From: Methylocystaceae bacterium
Lineage (GTDB): Bacteria; Pseudomonadota; Alphaproteobacteria; Rhizobiales; Beijerinckiaceae
Reading direction: 5' to 3'
Length of the DNA: 64,000 bases
Assembly (NCBI GenBank): GCA_009773555.1
Contig: WSXZ01000030.1
Coordinates: forward strand, 1-64,000
In this document: positions 10,028-19,518 of the stretch, one piece after another
Layout: the number at the start of each line of letters is the position of its first letter
How positions within the stretch are numbered: the first letter of the stretch is position 1
Notes under the pieces: model-generated
What the model was told of the DNA's origin: nothing
The model's input: only the letters and a program-made list of their open reading frames with translations
Databases searched by the model: none
Program-made: the position numbers and the translations under genes

Positions 10028-11802
10028 ACAAGCATCTTGCCTTTTTCGTCGATGACCGCGCCGATCTCTATCCCAGCGTCATCGGAAAGATCGGCGAGCA
10101 GCATGTCGTTATGCGCCTTGCCGGAGGGGATCATCGGGAAGCAATTTTCGACCTTGTCGACGACGCAATCGAAGATCACCGGCCCGTCATAGTCGATCAT
10201 CTCCTGGATCGCGGCGTCGAGCGAGGCGGGATCAGAGCAGCGGATGCCCTTGGCGCCGAACGCTTCGGCAAGCTTGACGAAATCGGGGAGCGCCTCGGAG
10301 TAGCTATGGGAATAGCGCCCGCCATGCAGCAGCTCCTGCCACTGGCGCACCATGCCCATATATTCGTTGTTGAGGATGAAGATCTTCACCGGCAGGCGAT
10401 ATTGGATCGCCGTCGACATTTCCTGAATGCACATCAGAATCGAGGCTTCGCCGGCGATGTCGATCACGAGCGAACCGGGGTGCGCGAGTTGCGCGCCGAT
10501 CGCCGCCGGGAGACCGTAGCCCATGGTGCCGAGTCCGCCCGAGGTCATCCAGCGGTTCGGCTCTTCGAAATGATAATGCTGGGCGGCCCACATCTGATGC
10601 TGCCCGACCTCGGTGGTGACATAGACGTCGCGATCCTTGGTCAGCGCATAGAGCCGCTGCACCGCATGCTGCGGCTTGATCGTGGTTTCCGAATTGCGGA
10701 AGGCCAGCGATCTGCGCGCCCGCCACTCGTTGATCTTCGCCCACCAATGATCGAGCGGCTGTTTGTCGGCGCTCATCGCCTCGGCGCGCCACAGGCGCAC
10801 CATGGCTTCGAGCACATGGGCGCAGTCGCCGACGATGGCGAGATCGACTTTGACGTTCTTGTTGATGGATGAACGATCGATGTCGATGTGGATCTTTTTC
10901 GAGCCCGGCGAAAAGGCGTCGAGACGCCCGGTGATGCGGTCGTCGAAACGCGCGCCGACCGCGATCATCAGATCGCAGTCATGCATGGCGTGATTGGCTT
11001 CCCAGGTGCCGTGCATGCCGAGCATGCCAAGCCAGTTTTCGCCCGACCCCGGATAGGCGCCGAGCCCCATCAGCGTCGAGGTGATGGGAAAGCCCGTCAG
11101 GCTGACGAGTTCGCGCAGCAGCGTCGACGCCGCGGGTCCGGAATTGATGACGCCGCCGCCGGTGTAAAAGATCGGACGCTTCGCCGCCGCCATCATGCGC
11201 ACGGCCTGCTGCATCGCCTCCATGTCGGCGTCGAGCTTGGGATGATAGGTCTTGTGCGCGGCGCTGCGCGGCGGGGCGTAGACGCCGCGCGCAAACTGCA
11301 CGTCCTTGGGGATGTCGATGACCACCGGTCCGGGCCGGCCGGACGACGCCACATAAAAGGCTTCATGCAGCACGCGCGGCAGATCGGCGATGTTCTTGAC
11401 GAGATAATTGTGCTTCGTGCAGTGGCGCGTGATGCCGACCGTGTCGCATTCCTGAAAGGCGTCGGAGCCAATGAGATGCGTCGGCACCTGCCCGGTGATG
11501 CAGACCAGCGGGATCGAATCCATCAACGCGTCGGTGAGGCCCGTCACCGTATTGGTGGCGCCCGGTCCCGAGGTGACGAGCAACACGCCGACCTTGCCCG
11601 AGGAGCGCGCATAGCCCTCCGCGGCATGGGCGGCCCCCTGCTCATGGCGCACGAGAATGTGCTGCACCTTCTCCTGCTGGAAGAGCACGTCGTAGATCGG
11701 AAGGACGGCGCCGCCCGGATAGCCGAAAAGAATCTCCACGCCCTGGTCCTTCAGGGCTTCGACCACCATTTCGGCGCCGGACATTTCCTTCGACATCAGC
11801 AT
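10024..11802 (-). CDS. ilvB: Acetolactate synthase large subunit
   Basis: [40 protein letters not shown]..; TPP-binding motif region ([20 protein letters not shown]); start chosen at ATG 11802 rather than upstream TTG. Confidence 0.95.
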   Translation of the reverse strand: MLMSKEMSGAEMVVEALKDQGVEILFGYPGGAVLPIYDVLFQQEKVQHILVRHEQGAAHAAEGYARSSGKVGVLLVTSGPGATNTVTGLTDALMDSIPLVCITGQVPTHLIGSDAFQECDTVGITRHCTKHNYLVKNIADLPRVLHEAFYVASSGRPGPVVIDIPKDVQFARGVYAPPRSAAHKTYHPKLDADMEAMQQAVRMMAAAKRPIFYTGGGVINSGPAASTLLRELVSLTGFPITSTLMGLGAYPGSGENWLGMLGMHGTWEANHAMHDCDLMIAVGARFDDRITGRLDAFSPGSKKIHIDIDRSSINKNVKVDLAIVGDCAHVLEAMVRLWRAEAMSADKQPLDHWWAKINEWRARRSLAFRNSETTIKPQHAVQRLYALTKDRDVYVTTEVGQHQMWAAQHYHFEEPNRWMTSGGLGTMGYGLPAAIGAQLAHPGSLVIDIAGEASILMCIQEMSTAIQYRLPVKIFILNNEYMGMVRQWQELLHGGRYSHSYSEALPDFVKLAEAFGAKGIRCSDPASLDAAIQEMIDYDGPVIFDCVVDKVENCFPMIPSGKAHNDMLLADLSDDAGIEIGAVIDEKGKMLV

Positions 11803-11857
11803 TTTCCGTCTTGCTTCTCGCGGCGGGCGACTAGGATGTTTTTTGTCTTCGGGCAAC

Positions 11858-11880
11858 AAAAAAGGCCCTCTTGGGGCCTT
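11858..11880 (-). terminator. Intrinsic terminator / attenuator upstream of ilvB
   Basis: Minus strand AAGGCCC-CAAGA-GGGCCTT followed by TTTT, 7-bp perfect stem, between leader ORF and ilvB. Confidence 0.8.
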
Positions 11881-11909
11881 GGGTCAAGCGCCATTGGCGG
11901 AGGCCGGGC

Positions 11910-11957
11910 CTAGCCCTGCTCCGTCCCCGGCGCTTCAAATACGAGAATTGCGCGCAT
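11910..11957 (-). CDS. ilv leader peptide MRAILVFEAPGTEQG
   Basis: ATG CGC GCA ATT CTC GTA TTT GAA GCG CCG GGG ACG GAG CAG GGC TAG; consecutive Ile-Leu-Val codons 30 nt before a terminator hairpin. Confidence 0.7.
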   Translation of the reverse strand: MRAILVFEAPGTEQG

Positions 11958-12032
11958 TCCGCGTTCCGCCCTTTTGTTCACAGCCGACGTTACGGGAGGC
12001 GGGGCGGAGAATCAAGGGCGGAGAGTGACTCT

Positions 12033-12797
12033 TCAGCGGGCGATCCATCCGCCATCGACGACGAGGAGGTGGCCAACGATGAACCGCGCCTGTTCGGAGC
12101 ACAAGAACAGCACGGCCTCCGTCAGCTCCTCGGCCTTGCCCATCCGCCCGATCGGAAACAGCTTCCCGGCCTGCTCAGGGCTGATGTGCTCCTTCTCCAT
12201 CCATTGGTGGAAGACGTCGCCGGGCGCGTCGATGCCGCAGGCGCAAATGGCGTTGACGCTGATATTGTCCTTGGCGACCTCGAGCGCGACCGTCTTGGTC
12301 AAGCCGTCAACGCCGCCCTTGGAGGCGGCATAGGCGCCTTCCGCGGGATTGCCGGTGAGGCTGCCGGTGATCGACGACTGGTTGACGATGGCGCCGCCGC
12401 CGTTTTGGCGCATCTGGCGGATCTCGTGCTTCATGCAAAAGAACACGCCGCGCAGATTGACGTCGATGTGGAAGTTGAAGCCCTCCTCCGTCTCCTCGAC
12501 GATGGGCTTGAAGCGCACGACGCCGGCGTTGTTCACCGCGCAGTCGAGGCGACCGTACGCCTCGACGGTCTTCGCGACCATGGCTTCGACGTCCCGCTCG
12601 ATCCGCATATCGGCGAGCGTGAAGAGCCCCTCGCCGCCTGCGGCGCGGATCATGTCGAGAGTCTCCCGCCCGCCTGCCTCGTCGAGATCGGCGAGCGCGA
12701 CCCTCGCCCCCTCGCGGGCGAAGGCGAGCGCCGTCACCCGGCCAAGACCTCTCGCCGCGCCGGTGACGAGCGCAACTTTTCCATCAAACCGACCCAT
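12033..12797 (-). CDS. SDR-family oxidoreductase
   Basis: MGRFDGKVALVTGAARGLGRVTALAFAREGARVALADLDE, YAASKGGVDGLTK. Confidence 0.9.
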   Translation of the reverse strand: MGRFDGKVALVTGAARGLGRVTALAFAREGARVALADLDEAGGRETLDMIRAAGGEGLFTLADMRIERDVEAMVAKTVEAYGRLDCAVNNAGVVRFKPIVEETEEGFNFHIDVNLRGVFFCMKHEIRQMRQNGGGAIVNQSSITGSLTGNPAEGAYAASKGGVDGLTKTVALEVAKDNISVNAICACGIDAPGDVFHQWMEKEHISPEQAGKLFPIGRMGKAEELTEAVLFLCSEQARFIVGHLLVVDGGWIAR

Positions 12798-12877
12798 GAA
12801 CCTCTCCCGCGCCTGAGCGGACGCTTTCATCCGCCGCCGTCGCGGTCAAGCTCGTAAGAGGCGATCATTCGAGGCGT

Positions 12878-13495
12878 TCACGCGCCTTCGGCGGCGAGCA
12901 CGCGCTTTACGCCTTCGTCCGCCGCCATCGTGTCGTGGTGTTTCTGAACATTTGGGTATTCCGACAGACCGTCCTCCAGCAGTGACGCGGCCCAGCGCTC
13001 CATCGGAAAAACATAGGCGTCGAGATAGCTGCGCTTGTCGCCGACCAAGAAGCGGCGACCCGCAAGATGCGCTTCGAGGATATCGAATTTCTTGCGCACG
13101 AGCGCCTTGGCGGCTTCGCGCACATTGTCGAACGCCTCCTTCTCGCGGGCGCGGGTGTAGCGGTCCGGCAAAAACAGCGGGAAGAACGCCGGGTGGAGAT
13201 CGCCGGTGATGAAGGAGGACCAGCGGTCGGCCTCGGCCTCGTCGCGCGGCGAACCGTCGGGGGCGATCCCCGCCTGCGGGAAGCGGTCGGCGAGATAGCG
13301 CAGCACGGCCGCGGCCTGGGTCAGGACCCAGCCTTCGCCGGTGTCGAGCGCGGGCACTGCGCCTGCCGGATTGATCTTCAAATATTCCTTGTCGCCGAAT
13401 TCGACCGCCTTGGTCTCGTAGGGTTCGCCAATCCATTCGAGCGCGATATGCGGCGCGAGCGAACACGCGCCTGTATGATAATAGAGCGTGACCAT
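12878..13495 (-). CDS. Glutathione S-transferase family protein
   Basis: MVTLYYHTGACSLAPHIALEWIGEPYETKAVEF..INPAGAVPALDTGEGWVLTQAAAVLRYLAD. Confidence 0.9.
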   Translation of the reverse strand: MVTLYYHTGACSLAPHIALEWIGEPYETKAVEFGDKEYLKINPAGAVPALDTGEGWVLTQAAAVLRYLADRFPQAGIAPDGSPRDEAEADRWSSFITGDLHPAFFPLFLPDRYTRAREKEAFDNVREAAKALVRKKFDILEAHLAGRRFLVGDKRSYLDAYVFPMERWAASLLEDGLSEYPNVQKHHDTMAADEGVKRVLAAEGA

Positions 13496-13557
13496 GGGGG
13501 CCTCCGGTTGAGGGCGTCGCTCTTAGAATAGGGCGGCCGCCCGCAGGAGGGTCGCGT

Positions 13558-13989
13558 CTATCCCTCGCCGCAATCGAGAATCCAGGTTTTGTCGCAGAAG
13601 GCGACATAGAGGCGCTCCTGCCCCAGCGCCGCCCCGAGTTCGCCGGCGAGTTCATTCAGCATCGCCTCGATCTGCGCGTCGGGAATGCCGCCGAGATAGG
13701 CATGCACCGCTTCGCCGGTAAGGATCGCGACCGGCTCGCGGTCGGAACCGACCGTGCCGTCGTCCCTGGGCCAGGCGTAGGTCACCTCGCCGCGGGTGAA
13801 CATGCCCGAGAGCGCAGGCTGGCCCGCCTCGACGCGGCGGCGCATCCAGGCGTGCGCGCAGCGCACCGCTTCGGAAACGTCATAGACGCGGCCCTCGGCC
13901 TCCCAGCCCTCACGCAGCCCGACGGTGATGCGGAAATCCCGCCGCGGCCCGCGCGAGCCGTCAACGAGGCGATAGACGCGCTTGCTCAT
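13558..13989 (-). CDS. Hypothetical protein (143 aa)
   Basis: MSKRVYRLVDGSRGPRRDFRITVGLREGWEAEGRVYDVSEAVRCA..; intact reading frame with sensible start. Confidence 0.6.
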   Translation of the reverse strand: MSKRVYRLVDGSRGPRRDFRITVGLREGWEAEGRVYDVSEAVRCAHAWMRRRVEAGQPALSGMFTRGEVTYAWPRDDGTVGSDREPVAILTGEAVHAYLGGIPDAQIEAMLNELAGELGAALGQERLYVAFCDKTWILDCGEG

Positions 13990-14134
13990 GAGCGGAAGGT
14001 AAGGCGCCGGGCGCGCGCGAGAAAGGCTAAGAACAGAGATAGCGCCGCGCAGCCTATGGGACTTCGATTGCGCCTTTGGCGATGTCGAACAGGCGCTTTG
14101 CCCATTCGTCGAGGTCGCGCTGGCGATGGCTTGG

Positions 14135-14335
14135 TTAGCGCTTGCCCGTCCATGTGGACGCGAGCTTTTGCAGCGCCTTATCCGCTTCCTGCTCAGCCTC
14201 GCGCTTGGTTGCGTAGGAATGCGGGGACCGCAGATGAATCTGGGAGCCCTCGCAGACAGTCCAACGGAACCGCTCAGCGTAGAGCGGGTCAGGCTCAATT
14301 CTGGACGTAAAGAGATCTGTTTCTCGCATGGCCAC
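14135..14335 (-). CDS. Small hypothetical protein
   Basis: 66 aa MAMRETDLFTSRIEPDPLYAERFRWTVCEGSQIHLRSPHSYATKREAEQEADKALQKL. Confidence 0.45.
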   Translation of the reverse strand: MAMRETDLFTSRIEPDPLYAERFRWTVCEGSQIHLRSPHSYATKREAEQEADKALQKLASTWTGKR

Positions 14336-14425
14336 ATTATGCGCGCGGCCGCCGGTTTATTCCAGAGCGCTCACGCATGCGCGACGAAAAGCTTCAGTCT
14401 TTTGAGACGACAGCTCATGAGCGCG

Positions 14426-14552
14426 CGTGGATGCCCGCGACAAGCGCGGGCATGACGTGGAGAGGTTGCGCGTCTTCGATTCAGTCGTCGCGCTTTTCGT
14501 TCATGACGGCGCCTTTCCACCGTCATGGCCGGGCTTGTCCCGGCCATCCACG
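14426..14552. repeat. REPIN-like inverted pair A of 32-bp palindromic units
   Basis: cgtggatgcccgcgacaagcgcgggcatgacg (14426-14457) and cgtcatggccgggcttgtcccggccatccacg (14521-14552). Confidence 0.9.
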
Positions 14553-14578
14553 AAAGTTCCCTCGGATGCCGCGCGCCC

Positions 14579-16252
14579 TTACCCCTCCAGCAGCCGCCGC
14601 GCGATCACTTGCGCCTGAATCTCGGCCGCGCCCTCGAAGATGTTGAGGATGCGGGCGTCGCAGAGCACGCGCGAGACGGGATATTCCAGCGCGAAGCCGT
14701 TGCCGCCGTGGATCTGCAGGGCGTTGTCGGCCGCCGCCCAGGCGACGCGGGCGCCGAGAAGCTTCGCCATGCCCGCCTCGAGATCGCAACGCTTGCCCTC
14801 GTCCTTCTCGCGCGCGGCGAAATAGGTGATCTGGCGGGCGACGTGGATCTCGATCGCCATCGAGACGATCTTGTTGAAGACGCGCGGGAAGGAGAACAGC
14901 GGCTTGCCGAACTGAATGCGCTCCTTGGCGTATTTCAAGCCGAGATCGAGGGCGCATTGGGCGACGCCGAGCGCGCGCGCCGCCGTCTGGATGCGCGCCG
15001 ACTCGAAGGTCTCCATGAGCTGCTTGAAGCCCTTGCCCTCCTCGCCGCCGAGAAGGTTTTCAGCCGGCACTTCGAAATTGTCGAAGCCGATTTCGAACTC
15101 CTTCATGCCGCGATAGCCGAGCACTTCGATCTCGCCGCCGGTCATGCCCTTGGCGGGGAAAGGCTCGCTGTCAGTTCCGCGCGGCTTTTCGGCGAGCAGC
15201 ATCGAGAGGCCCTTGTAACCCTTCTCGTTCGGATTGGTGCGCACGAGCAGCGTCATCAGATCGGCGCGCACCGGATGGGTGATCCAGGTCTTGTTGCCGA
15301 AGACCTTGTAGACCCCGCCCTCGAGCGTCGCGCGGGTGCGCAGTCCGGCAAGATCGGAGCCGTTGTTGGGCTCGGTGAAGACCGCGGTCGGCAGGATGTC
15401 GCCAGCAGCGATCTTGGGGAGATATTTCTCCTTCTGCGCCTCTGTACCGCCGACCAGGATCAGTTCCGCCGCGATCTCCGAACGCGTGCCGAGCGAACCG
15501 ACGCCGATATAAGCGCGCGACAGCTCCTCGGAGACGACGCACATGGCGATCTTGCCCATGCCGGAGCCGCCATATTCCTCCGGAATCGTCAGGCCGAAGA
15601 CGCCGAGTTCGGCGAGGCCGGAGATGACGTCGAGCGGGATGTAGTCATTTTTCGAATGCCAGTCGTGCGCATAGGGCGTGACATTGGCGGAAGCGAATTT
15701 GCGCATCTCGCTGCGGATCGCCTCCAGCGTCTCGTCGAGCCCCGAGGCGCCGATGGTTTCCGCCGCGGCGTGGTGGTCGATGAGTTCGGCGAGGCGGGCG
15801 CGGTTCGTCGGCGTGTTTCCGGTGAGGATCAGCCGGTCGACGCAGGCGGGGCGCCGCGCGACGATCTGCTGGCTTGAAAGCCCGAAATCCGAGAGCCGGA
15901 CGATCTCGCCCTGGCTCATCGGAATGCCGCCGTAAACTTGAGCGAGGAATTCGGCGAAGCCGATCTGGTTCAAAAGCTCCTCGGTCTCGCCATAGGCGCC
16001 CTCCGCCGAGAGGCGCTCGGCGTAGTCGATGAGTTCGCGCAGGCCCTGGATATAGGTCGCGAGCCAGGCGAGCCCGTGGGCGGCGTGCTGGTCGGCCTCG
16101 ATCAGCTCGCTGGAAAGCTTGCCGTCTTTCGTGACGCGGGCGCGCACGCTCGTAAGCGCATCCTTGTAAAGCGCCTCGACGGCGGCGAGCGCCTCTTTTG
16201 CATCGGTCGTCCAATCGGCGGCTTCAAGTTTCGTCGCGACGGCTGCGGTCAT
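14579..16252 (-). CDS. mcd: Methylsuccinyl-CoA dehydrogenase (acyl-CoA dehydrogenase with N-terminal extension)
   Basis: 557 aa; acyl-CoA DH core (VTPYAHDWHSKNDYIPLDVISGLAELGVFGLTIPEEYGGSGM; LQIHGGNGFALEYPVSRVLCDARILNIFEGAAEIQAQVIARRLLEG) plus ~150 aa helical N-terminus typical of Mcd; near ccr and ecm. Confidence 0.8.
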   Translation of the reverse strand: MTAAVATKLEAADWTTDAKEALAAVEALYKDALTSVRARVTKDGKLSSELIEADQHAAHGLAWLATYIQGLRELIDYAERLSAEGAYGETEELLNQIGFAEFLAQVYGGIPMSQGEIVRLSDFGLSSQQIVARRPACVDRLILTGNTPTNRARLAELIDHHAAAETIGASGLDETLEAIRSEMRKFASANVTPYAHDWHSKNDYIPLDVISGLAELGVFGLTIPEEYGGSGMGKIAMCVVSEELSRAYIGVGSLGTRSEIAAELILVGGTEAQKEKYLPKIAAGDILPTAVFTEPNNGSDLAGLRTRATLEGGVYKVFGNKTWITHPVRADLMTLLVRTNPNEKGYKGLSMLLAEKPRGTDSEPFPAKGMTGGEIEVLGYRGMKEFEIGFDNFEVPAENLLGGEEGKGFKQLMETFESARIQTAARALGVAQCALDLGLKYAKERIQFGKPLFSFPRVFNKIVSMAIEIHVARQITYFAAREKDEGKRCDLEAGMAKLLGARVAWAAADNALQIHGGNGFALEYPVSRVLCDARILNIFEGAAEIQAQVIARRLLEG

Positions 16253-16289
16253 TTTGCTTTCCGAAATTAAGAGCCCTGAGGCCGAAAGC

Positions 16290-16418
16290 CCACCCTCCCC
16301 TTGAGGGGGAGGGTCGAGCCGCGTGAGCGGCTCGGGGTGGGGTGAAACGCCCAATATTTGGACCGCCACCCCCACCCGATCGCCTGCGGCGATCGACCTC
16401 CCCCCTCAAGGGGGAGGT
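16290..16418. repeat. Inverted pair of CTCCCCCTTGAGGGGGAG-type palindromic repeats
   Basis: caccctccccttgagggggagggtcgagccgcgtgagcggctcggggtgggg ... ccacccccacccgatcgcctgcggcgatcgacctcccccctcaagggggaggt. Confidence 0.85.
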
Positions 16419-16677
16419 GTTTGCGCCTACATGCCGACATTTGGCCTAAGACGCAACTGAGCCGGCGGGGGATAGCGCTTTCACTTTGAATTTCGGCGTT
16501 GGGGTGAAAAACTGAAACTCTTGATTGGCGGGCGAGACGGCCACTTCGCCGCCAAAAGCGAACCATCGCGCTGGCGGCCGCTTTGCAACAGGAAGGGATC
16601 ATCGCCGCTTGCGCCTCTTGTAAACTCAAGACAGGAGCATATTCTGCCTGAAGACTGGCTATGTTTAGGGATATTAC

Positions 16678-17040
16678 ATGAAGGATTTAATCGTTATTCT
16701 CGTGTCATGCATAATTGCCGTCCCCGTGTTTAAGCGATGGGTATATTTCCGACGGTCCGTAATGGTAAAGGGAACCGTTGTCGATTTTCGACATGTATAC
16801 ACCGATGATGGCAGGATGTGGTGCCCAAACATCGAATATGTGGGTCTTGATGGAGAGAAGAAAATATTTGAGTCAGGGACAGGTGCAACATATAGAATGT
16901 GGAAAATAGGAGAGACTGTTGATGTGGCTATCGATCCTGTTCGAGATTCGGCTCCTGAAGTTTACTCAATAGGTTTTGAGCTAATTTTTGGAAGTATAAT
17001 TCTATTTATCCTATCTGCGGCAATTTATGCTGTACTATAA
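16678..17040 (+). CDS. DUF3592-like membrane protein in AT-rich patch
   Basis: 120 aa, TM helices at both ends, central VKGTVVDFRHVYTDDGRMWCPNIEYVGLDGEKKIFESGTG; visibly low GC. Confidence 0.65.
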   Translation: MKDLIVILVSCIIAVPVFKRWVYFRRSVMVKGTVVDFRHVYTDDGRMWCPNIEYVGLDGEKKIFESGTGATYRMWKIGETVDVAIDPVRDSAPEVYSIGFELIFGSIILFILSAAIYAVL

Positions 17041-17294
17041 ATTAGCAAACAACCTTGTTCGAATTCTCGATGGGGGGCGCGCCCTCCCCACTAATGTGTC
17101 GGCCGCAAATGCGTCCGCTTCGGTCATATATAGCCATTCATTATCCACTCGGCAGCCGACTGCGATGGGTCCCAAGCCGAAATTCAAACTGAGGACACTG
17201 CCGGCCGCGCTTTATCGCGCCGCCGCCCGAGCTGGTGCAGCGCCGCCCTTATAGCCGCCGGACAGGAAGCGGCAGCCCGCCTTTGGGCCGCGCC

Positions 17295-17843
17295 TCAACT
17301 AAGAACAGTTGCAATCCACGCCGCGATGCGAGCGGCGGCTTCATCTGGAGCCAAATGCGTCACATCCAACCGTAGACTGTCGTTTCCTGCTTCCTCGATA
17401 AGAGGTCGAACGCCAATATCTTCAACATAGGAAGGATTTTGTAATTTTCCGCGTGCGCCTCGATCACCGCCGACAATGCGCTTTCGGTGCTCTTCAGCCT
17501 CGCAAATTATGGAAATCGTGAAGAATCGGCACTGTCGAGACGCCGCTAGTTGTTTTATTGCCTGCCAGCTTTCCCATCCCCAATCGGAGTCCGCGAAATA
17601 GGCATCCGTCAGGACGACGGTGATGGACTTGGGCAATTTCAAAATTTGATCGTAAGCCGCTCGTCTGACCTCCCGCACGGCTTCATAGAACTCGGGCGAT
17701 TGGAATTCCGTAAGGCCGAAAGCCACATTGTAGATGGCGTGATTGTCAAGAAGACGCGCTTGCAGACGCGCGCATAAAAACCGGGCGATCGTGAGTTTTC
17801 CTACGCCTGGCGCGCCATTGAGATGAATAAGATTGCCCACCAT
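17295..17843 (-). CDS. P-loop small-molecule kinase-like ATPase
   Basis: MVGNLIHLNGAPGVGKLTIARFLCARL (Walker A) 182 aa. Confidence 0.7.
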   Translation of the reverse strand: MVGNLIHLNGAPGVGKLTIARFLCARLQARLLDNHAIYNVAFGLTEFQSPEFYEAVREVRRAAYDQILKLPKSITVVLTDAYFADSDWGWESWQAIKQLAASRQCRFFTISIICEAEEHRKRIVGGDRGARGKLQNPSYVEDIGVRPLIEEAGNDSLRLDVTHLAPDEAAARIAAWIATVLS

Positions 17844-17884
17844 GGATGACGGCTAACCTCTGCAATAATCATAAGACGAAAACG

Positions 17885-17992
17885 CATGCGCCGGCCGGCG
17901 CCGAAGGGCAGGTAAGCGCAGCGATGGCGCGGCTTGGCTTTGTCCGGCGCGAAGCGGTCGGGGTCGAAAGCGTTGGGCGCGTCCCAGAGTTT
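17885..17992 (-). pseudogene. Cytochrome P450 C-terminal remnant
   Basis: RKLWDAPNAFDPDRFAPDKAKPRHRCAYLPFGAGRRM matches P450 meander/heme-loop pattern but frame ends before the Cys ligand. Confidence 0.75.
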
Positions 17993-18039
17993 TCTCGTGA
18001 AGATGCAAAGCCGACGCAGAAAAACGCCTGCCGCTCCCG

Positions 18040-19518
18040 TCAGATCCTGCAGCGGCGGAACCCCCGCCAAGCAAAAACAGCGAGAATCAGCATCGGCAGC
18101 GCAACGCCGATGAGCGCGCCGGCATGTCCGGTCGGCGCAGGCCCCATCAACTCTTCGTCCGCCTGCGTAAATTTCGGCATTGCGGCGTAGTCCTGCGCGG
18201 TGAGCGAGGCGCCGGCCTTGGCGCGGGAGAGAAAAAACTCCCGCCAGTCGAGATGGAAGGCGCGGATGCGGTCGAGGAAGGCGCGGTAGCGCGTCTCCCC
18301 CGAGCCGGCGACATCCGCCATCGCCTGATAGGTCAGATAGGCGGGCGAGAGATAGCCGAGCCTGTCCGCCATGTCGCGCTGGCGCGCAAGCTGCGCGTCA
18401 TGCTCGGCGACGATCGCTTCGACGCGCTGAAACGCGGCCTCCTGCGTCGCGAGGCGGCGCAGCGTCGCCTCCTGCGGACCGCCGGCCGGCTTTTCCGCGT
18501 CGCCATGTTCCTGAGCGTAGCGCGCGAGCGAGGCGTCGCGCGCGCGGTCGGCGTCGATCGAGGCCGCCCGCGCCGCGAGCACCATGTCGGTTCGGGAGGG
18601 CGCGGGATGCGCGAACGCCGCGAGGCTGTTGATCGCGGCGGGCAGGATCATGGTGATCGCCACCCAGGCGCCGATCAGCGTCAGCGCGTTGAACGCCGAA
18701 CTCCGACCGAGGCCGTCGACGGCGGCGGCGAGCGCCGCCCAGAAGAGTCCGTAGAGCAGCACTACGATGAGCAACGCCGCGAAGCCCGGCGAAGCAAGCC
18801 GCTCCCAGCCGGCGAAGATCCCGACGCCGGCGGCGACGGCGAGAAGCGTCGCGAGGATCGGCGCCGCGACCCGCGCCGTCAGCTTGCCGGCGAGCGCGGC
18901 GCTGGGCCGGCGCGCCGAGGCGAGCGTCATCGCCAGAGTTCCCTGCTCGCGCTCGCCGGCGAGCAGATTGAAGGCCATCGCCAGAATGACGAGCGGATAG
19001 ACGAAGACGATGACAAAGGCGAGATCGGTCGCCCCCGACATCAGATTCGCCGGATTGTCGATCTCGTCAGCGAAGAGAAAACCGTCCTTCGAGCCGGTCG
19101 TCACCCGGACGGCGGGCGGCAGAAGATCGCTCTGCCCTGTCGCGACGAGCGCCAAGGGCGCGGGCGCGAGCGCGGCGACCGCCGCGGCGGGGCCTCCGCC
19201 CATGAAGGCGGCGTTGCGCGGATCTCGGAACGGCGGCGGCTCCGGCGCGGGCTTTCCCTGCGTCTGGCTCTGCTGCAATTGCGCCAGCGTCTTCTGGAGG
19301 TTTGTGAGGCGCTGCGTCTCGTCGGCGCGGGCGCCCGCGATCGCCGCCTGTTGCGACACGACGCGCGACGCGCCCATGGCCAGCGCAAAAAGCGCAACGC
19401 CCGCCAACGCCAGCAGCGCGAACCAGATTGCGCCGTCGCGGCGCATCATGCGCGCCTCGAACCGCACGCCTGCGAGAAAAGCGGAAGAGAGAAAAGCGGA
19501 AGACATGGGCGCGCTCAT
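18040..19518 (-). CDS. ABC-2 type transporter permease (second)
   Basis: MSAPMSSAFLSSAFLAGVRFEARMMRRDGAIWFALLALAGVALFALAMG.. multi-TM, paralogous in style to the upstream permease. Confidence 0.8.
   Translation of the reverse strand: MSAPMSSAFLSSAFLAGVRFEARMMRRDGAIWFALLALAGVALFALAMGASRVVSQQAAIAGARADETQRLTNLQKTLAQLQQSQTQGKPAPEPPPFRDPRNAAFMGGGPAAAVAALAPAPLALVATGQSDLLPPAVRVTTGSKDGFLFADEIDNPANLMSGATDLAFVIVFVYPLVILAMAFNLLAGEREQGTLAMTLASARRPSAALAGKLTARVAAPILATLLAVAAGVGIFAGWERLASPGFAALLIVVLLYGLFWAALAAAVDGLGRSSAFNALTLIGAWVAITMILPAAINSLAAFAHPAPSRTDMVLAARAASIDADRARDASLARYAQEHGDAEKPAGGPQEATLRRLATQEAAFQRVEAIVAEHDAQLARQRDMADRLGYLSPAYLTYQAMADVAGSGETRYRAFLDRIRAFHLDWREFFLSRAKAGASLTAQDYAAMPKFTQADEELMGPAPTGHAGALIGVALPMLILAVFAWRGFRRCRI

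Noticed and set aside
14525-15877. 450-aa ORF antisense to mcd
   Set aside because: Antisense artefact; sense strand is a full acyl-CoA dehydrogenase.
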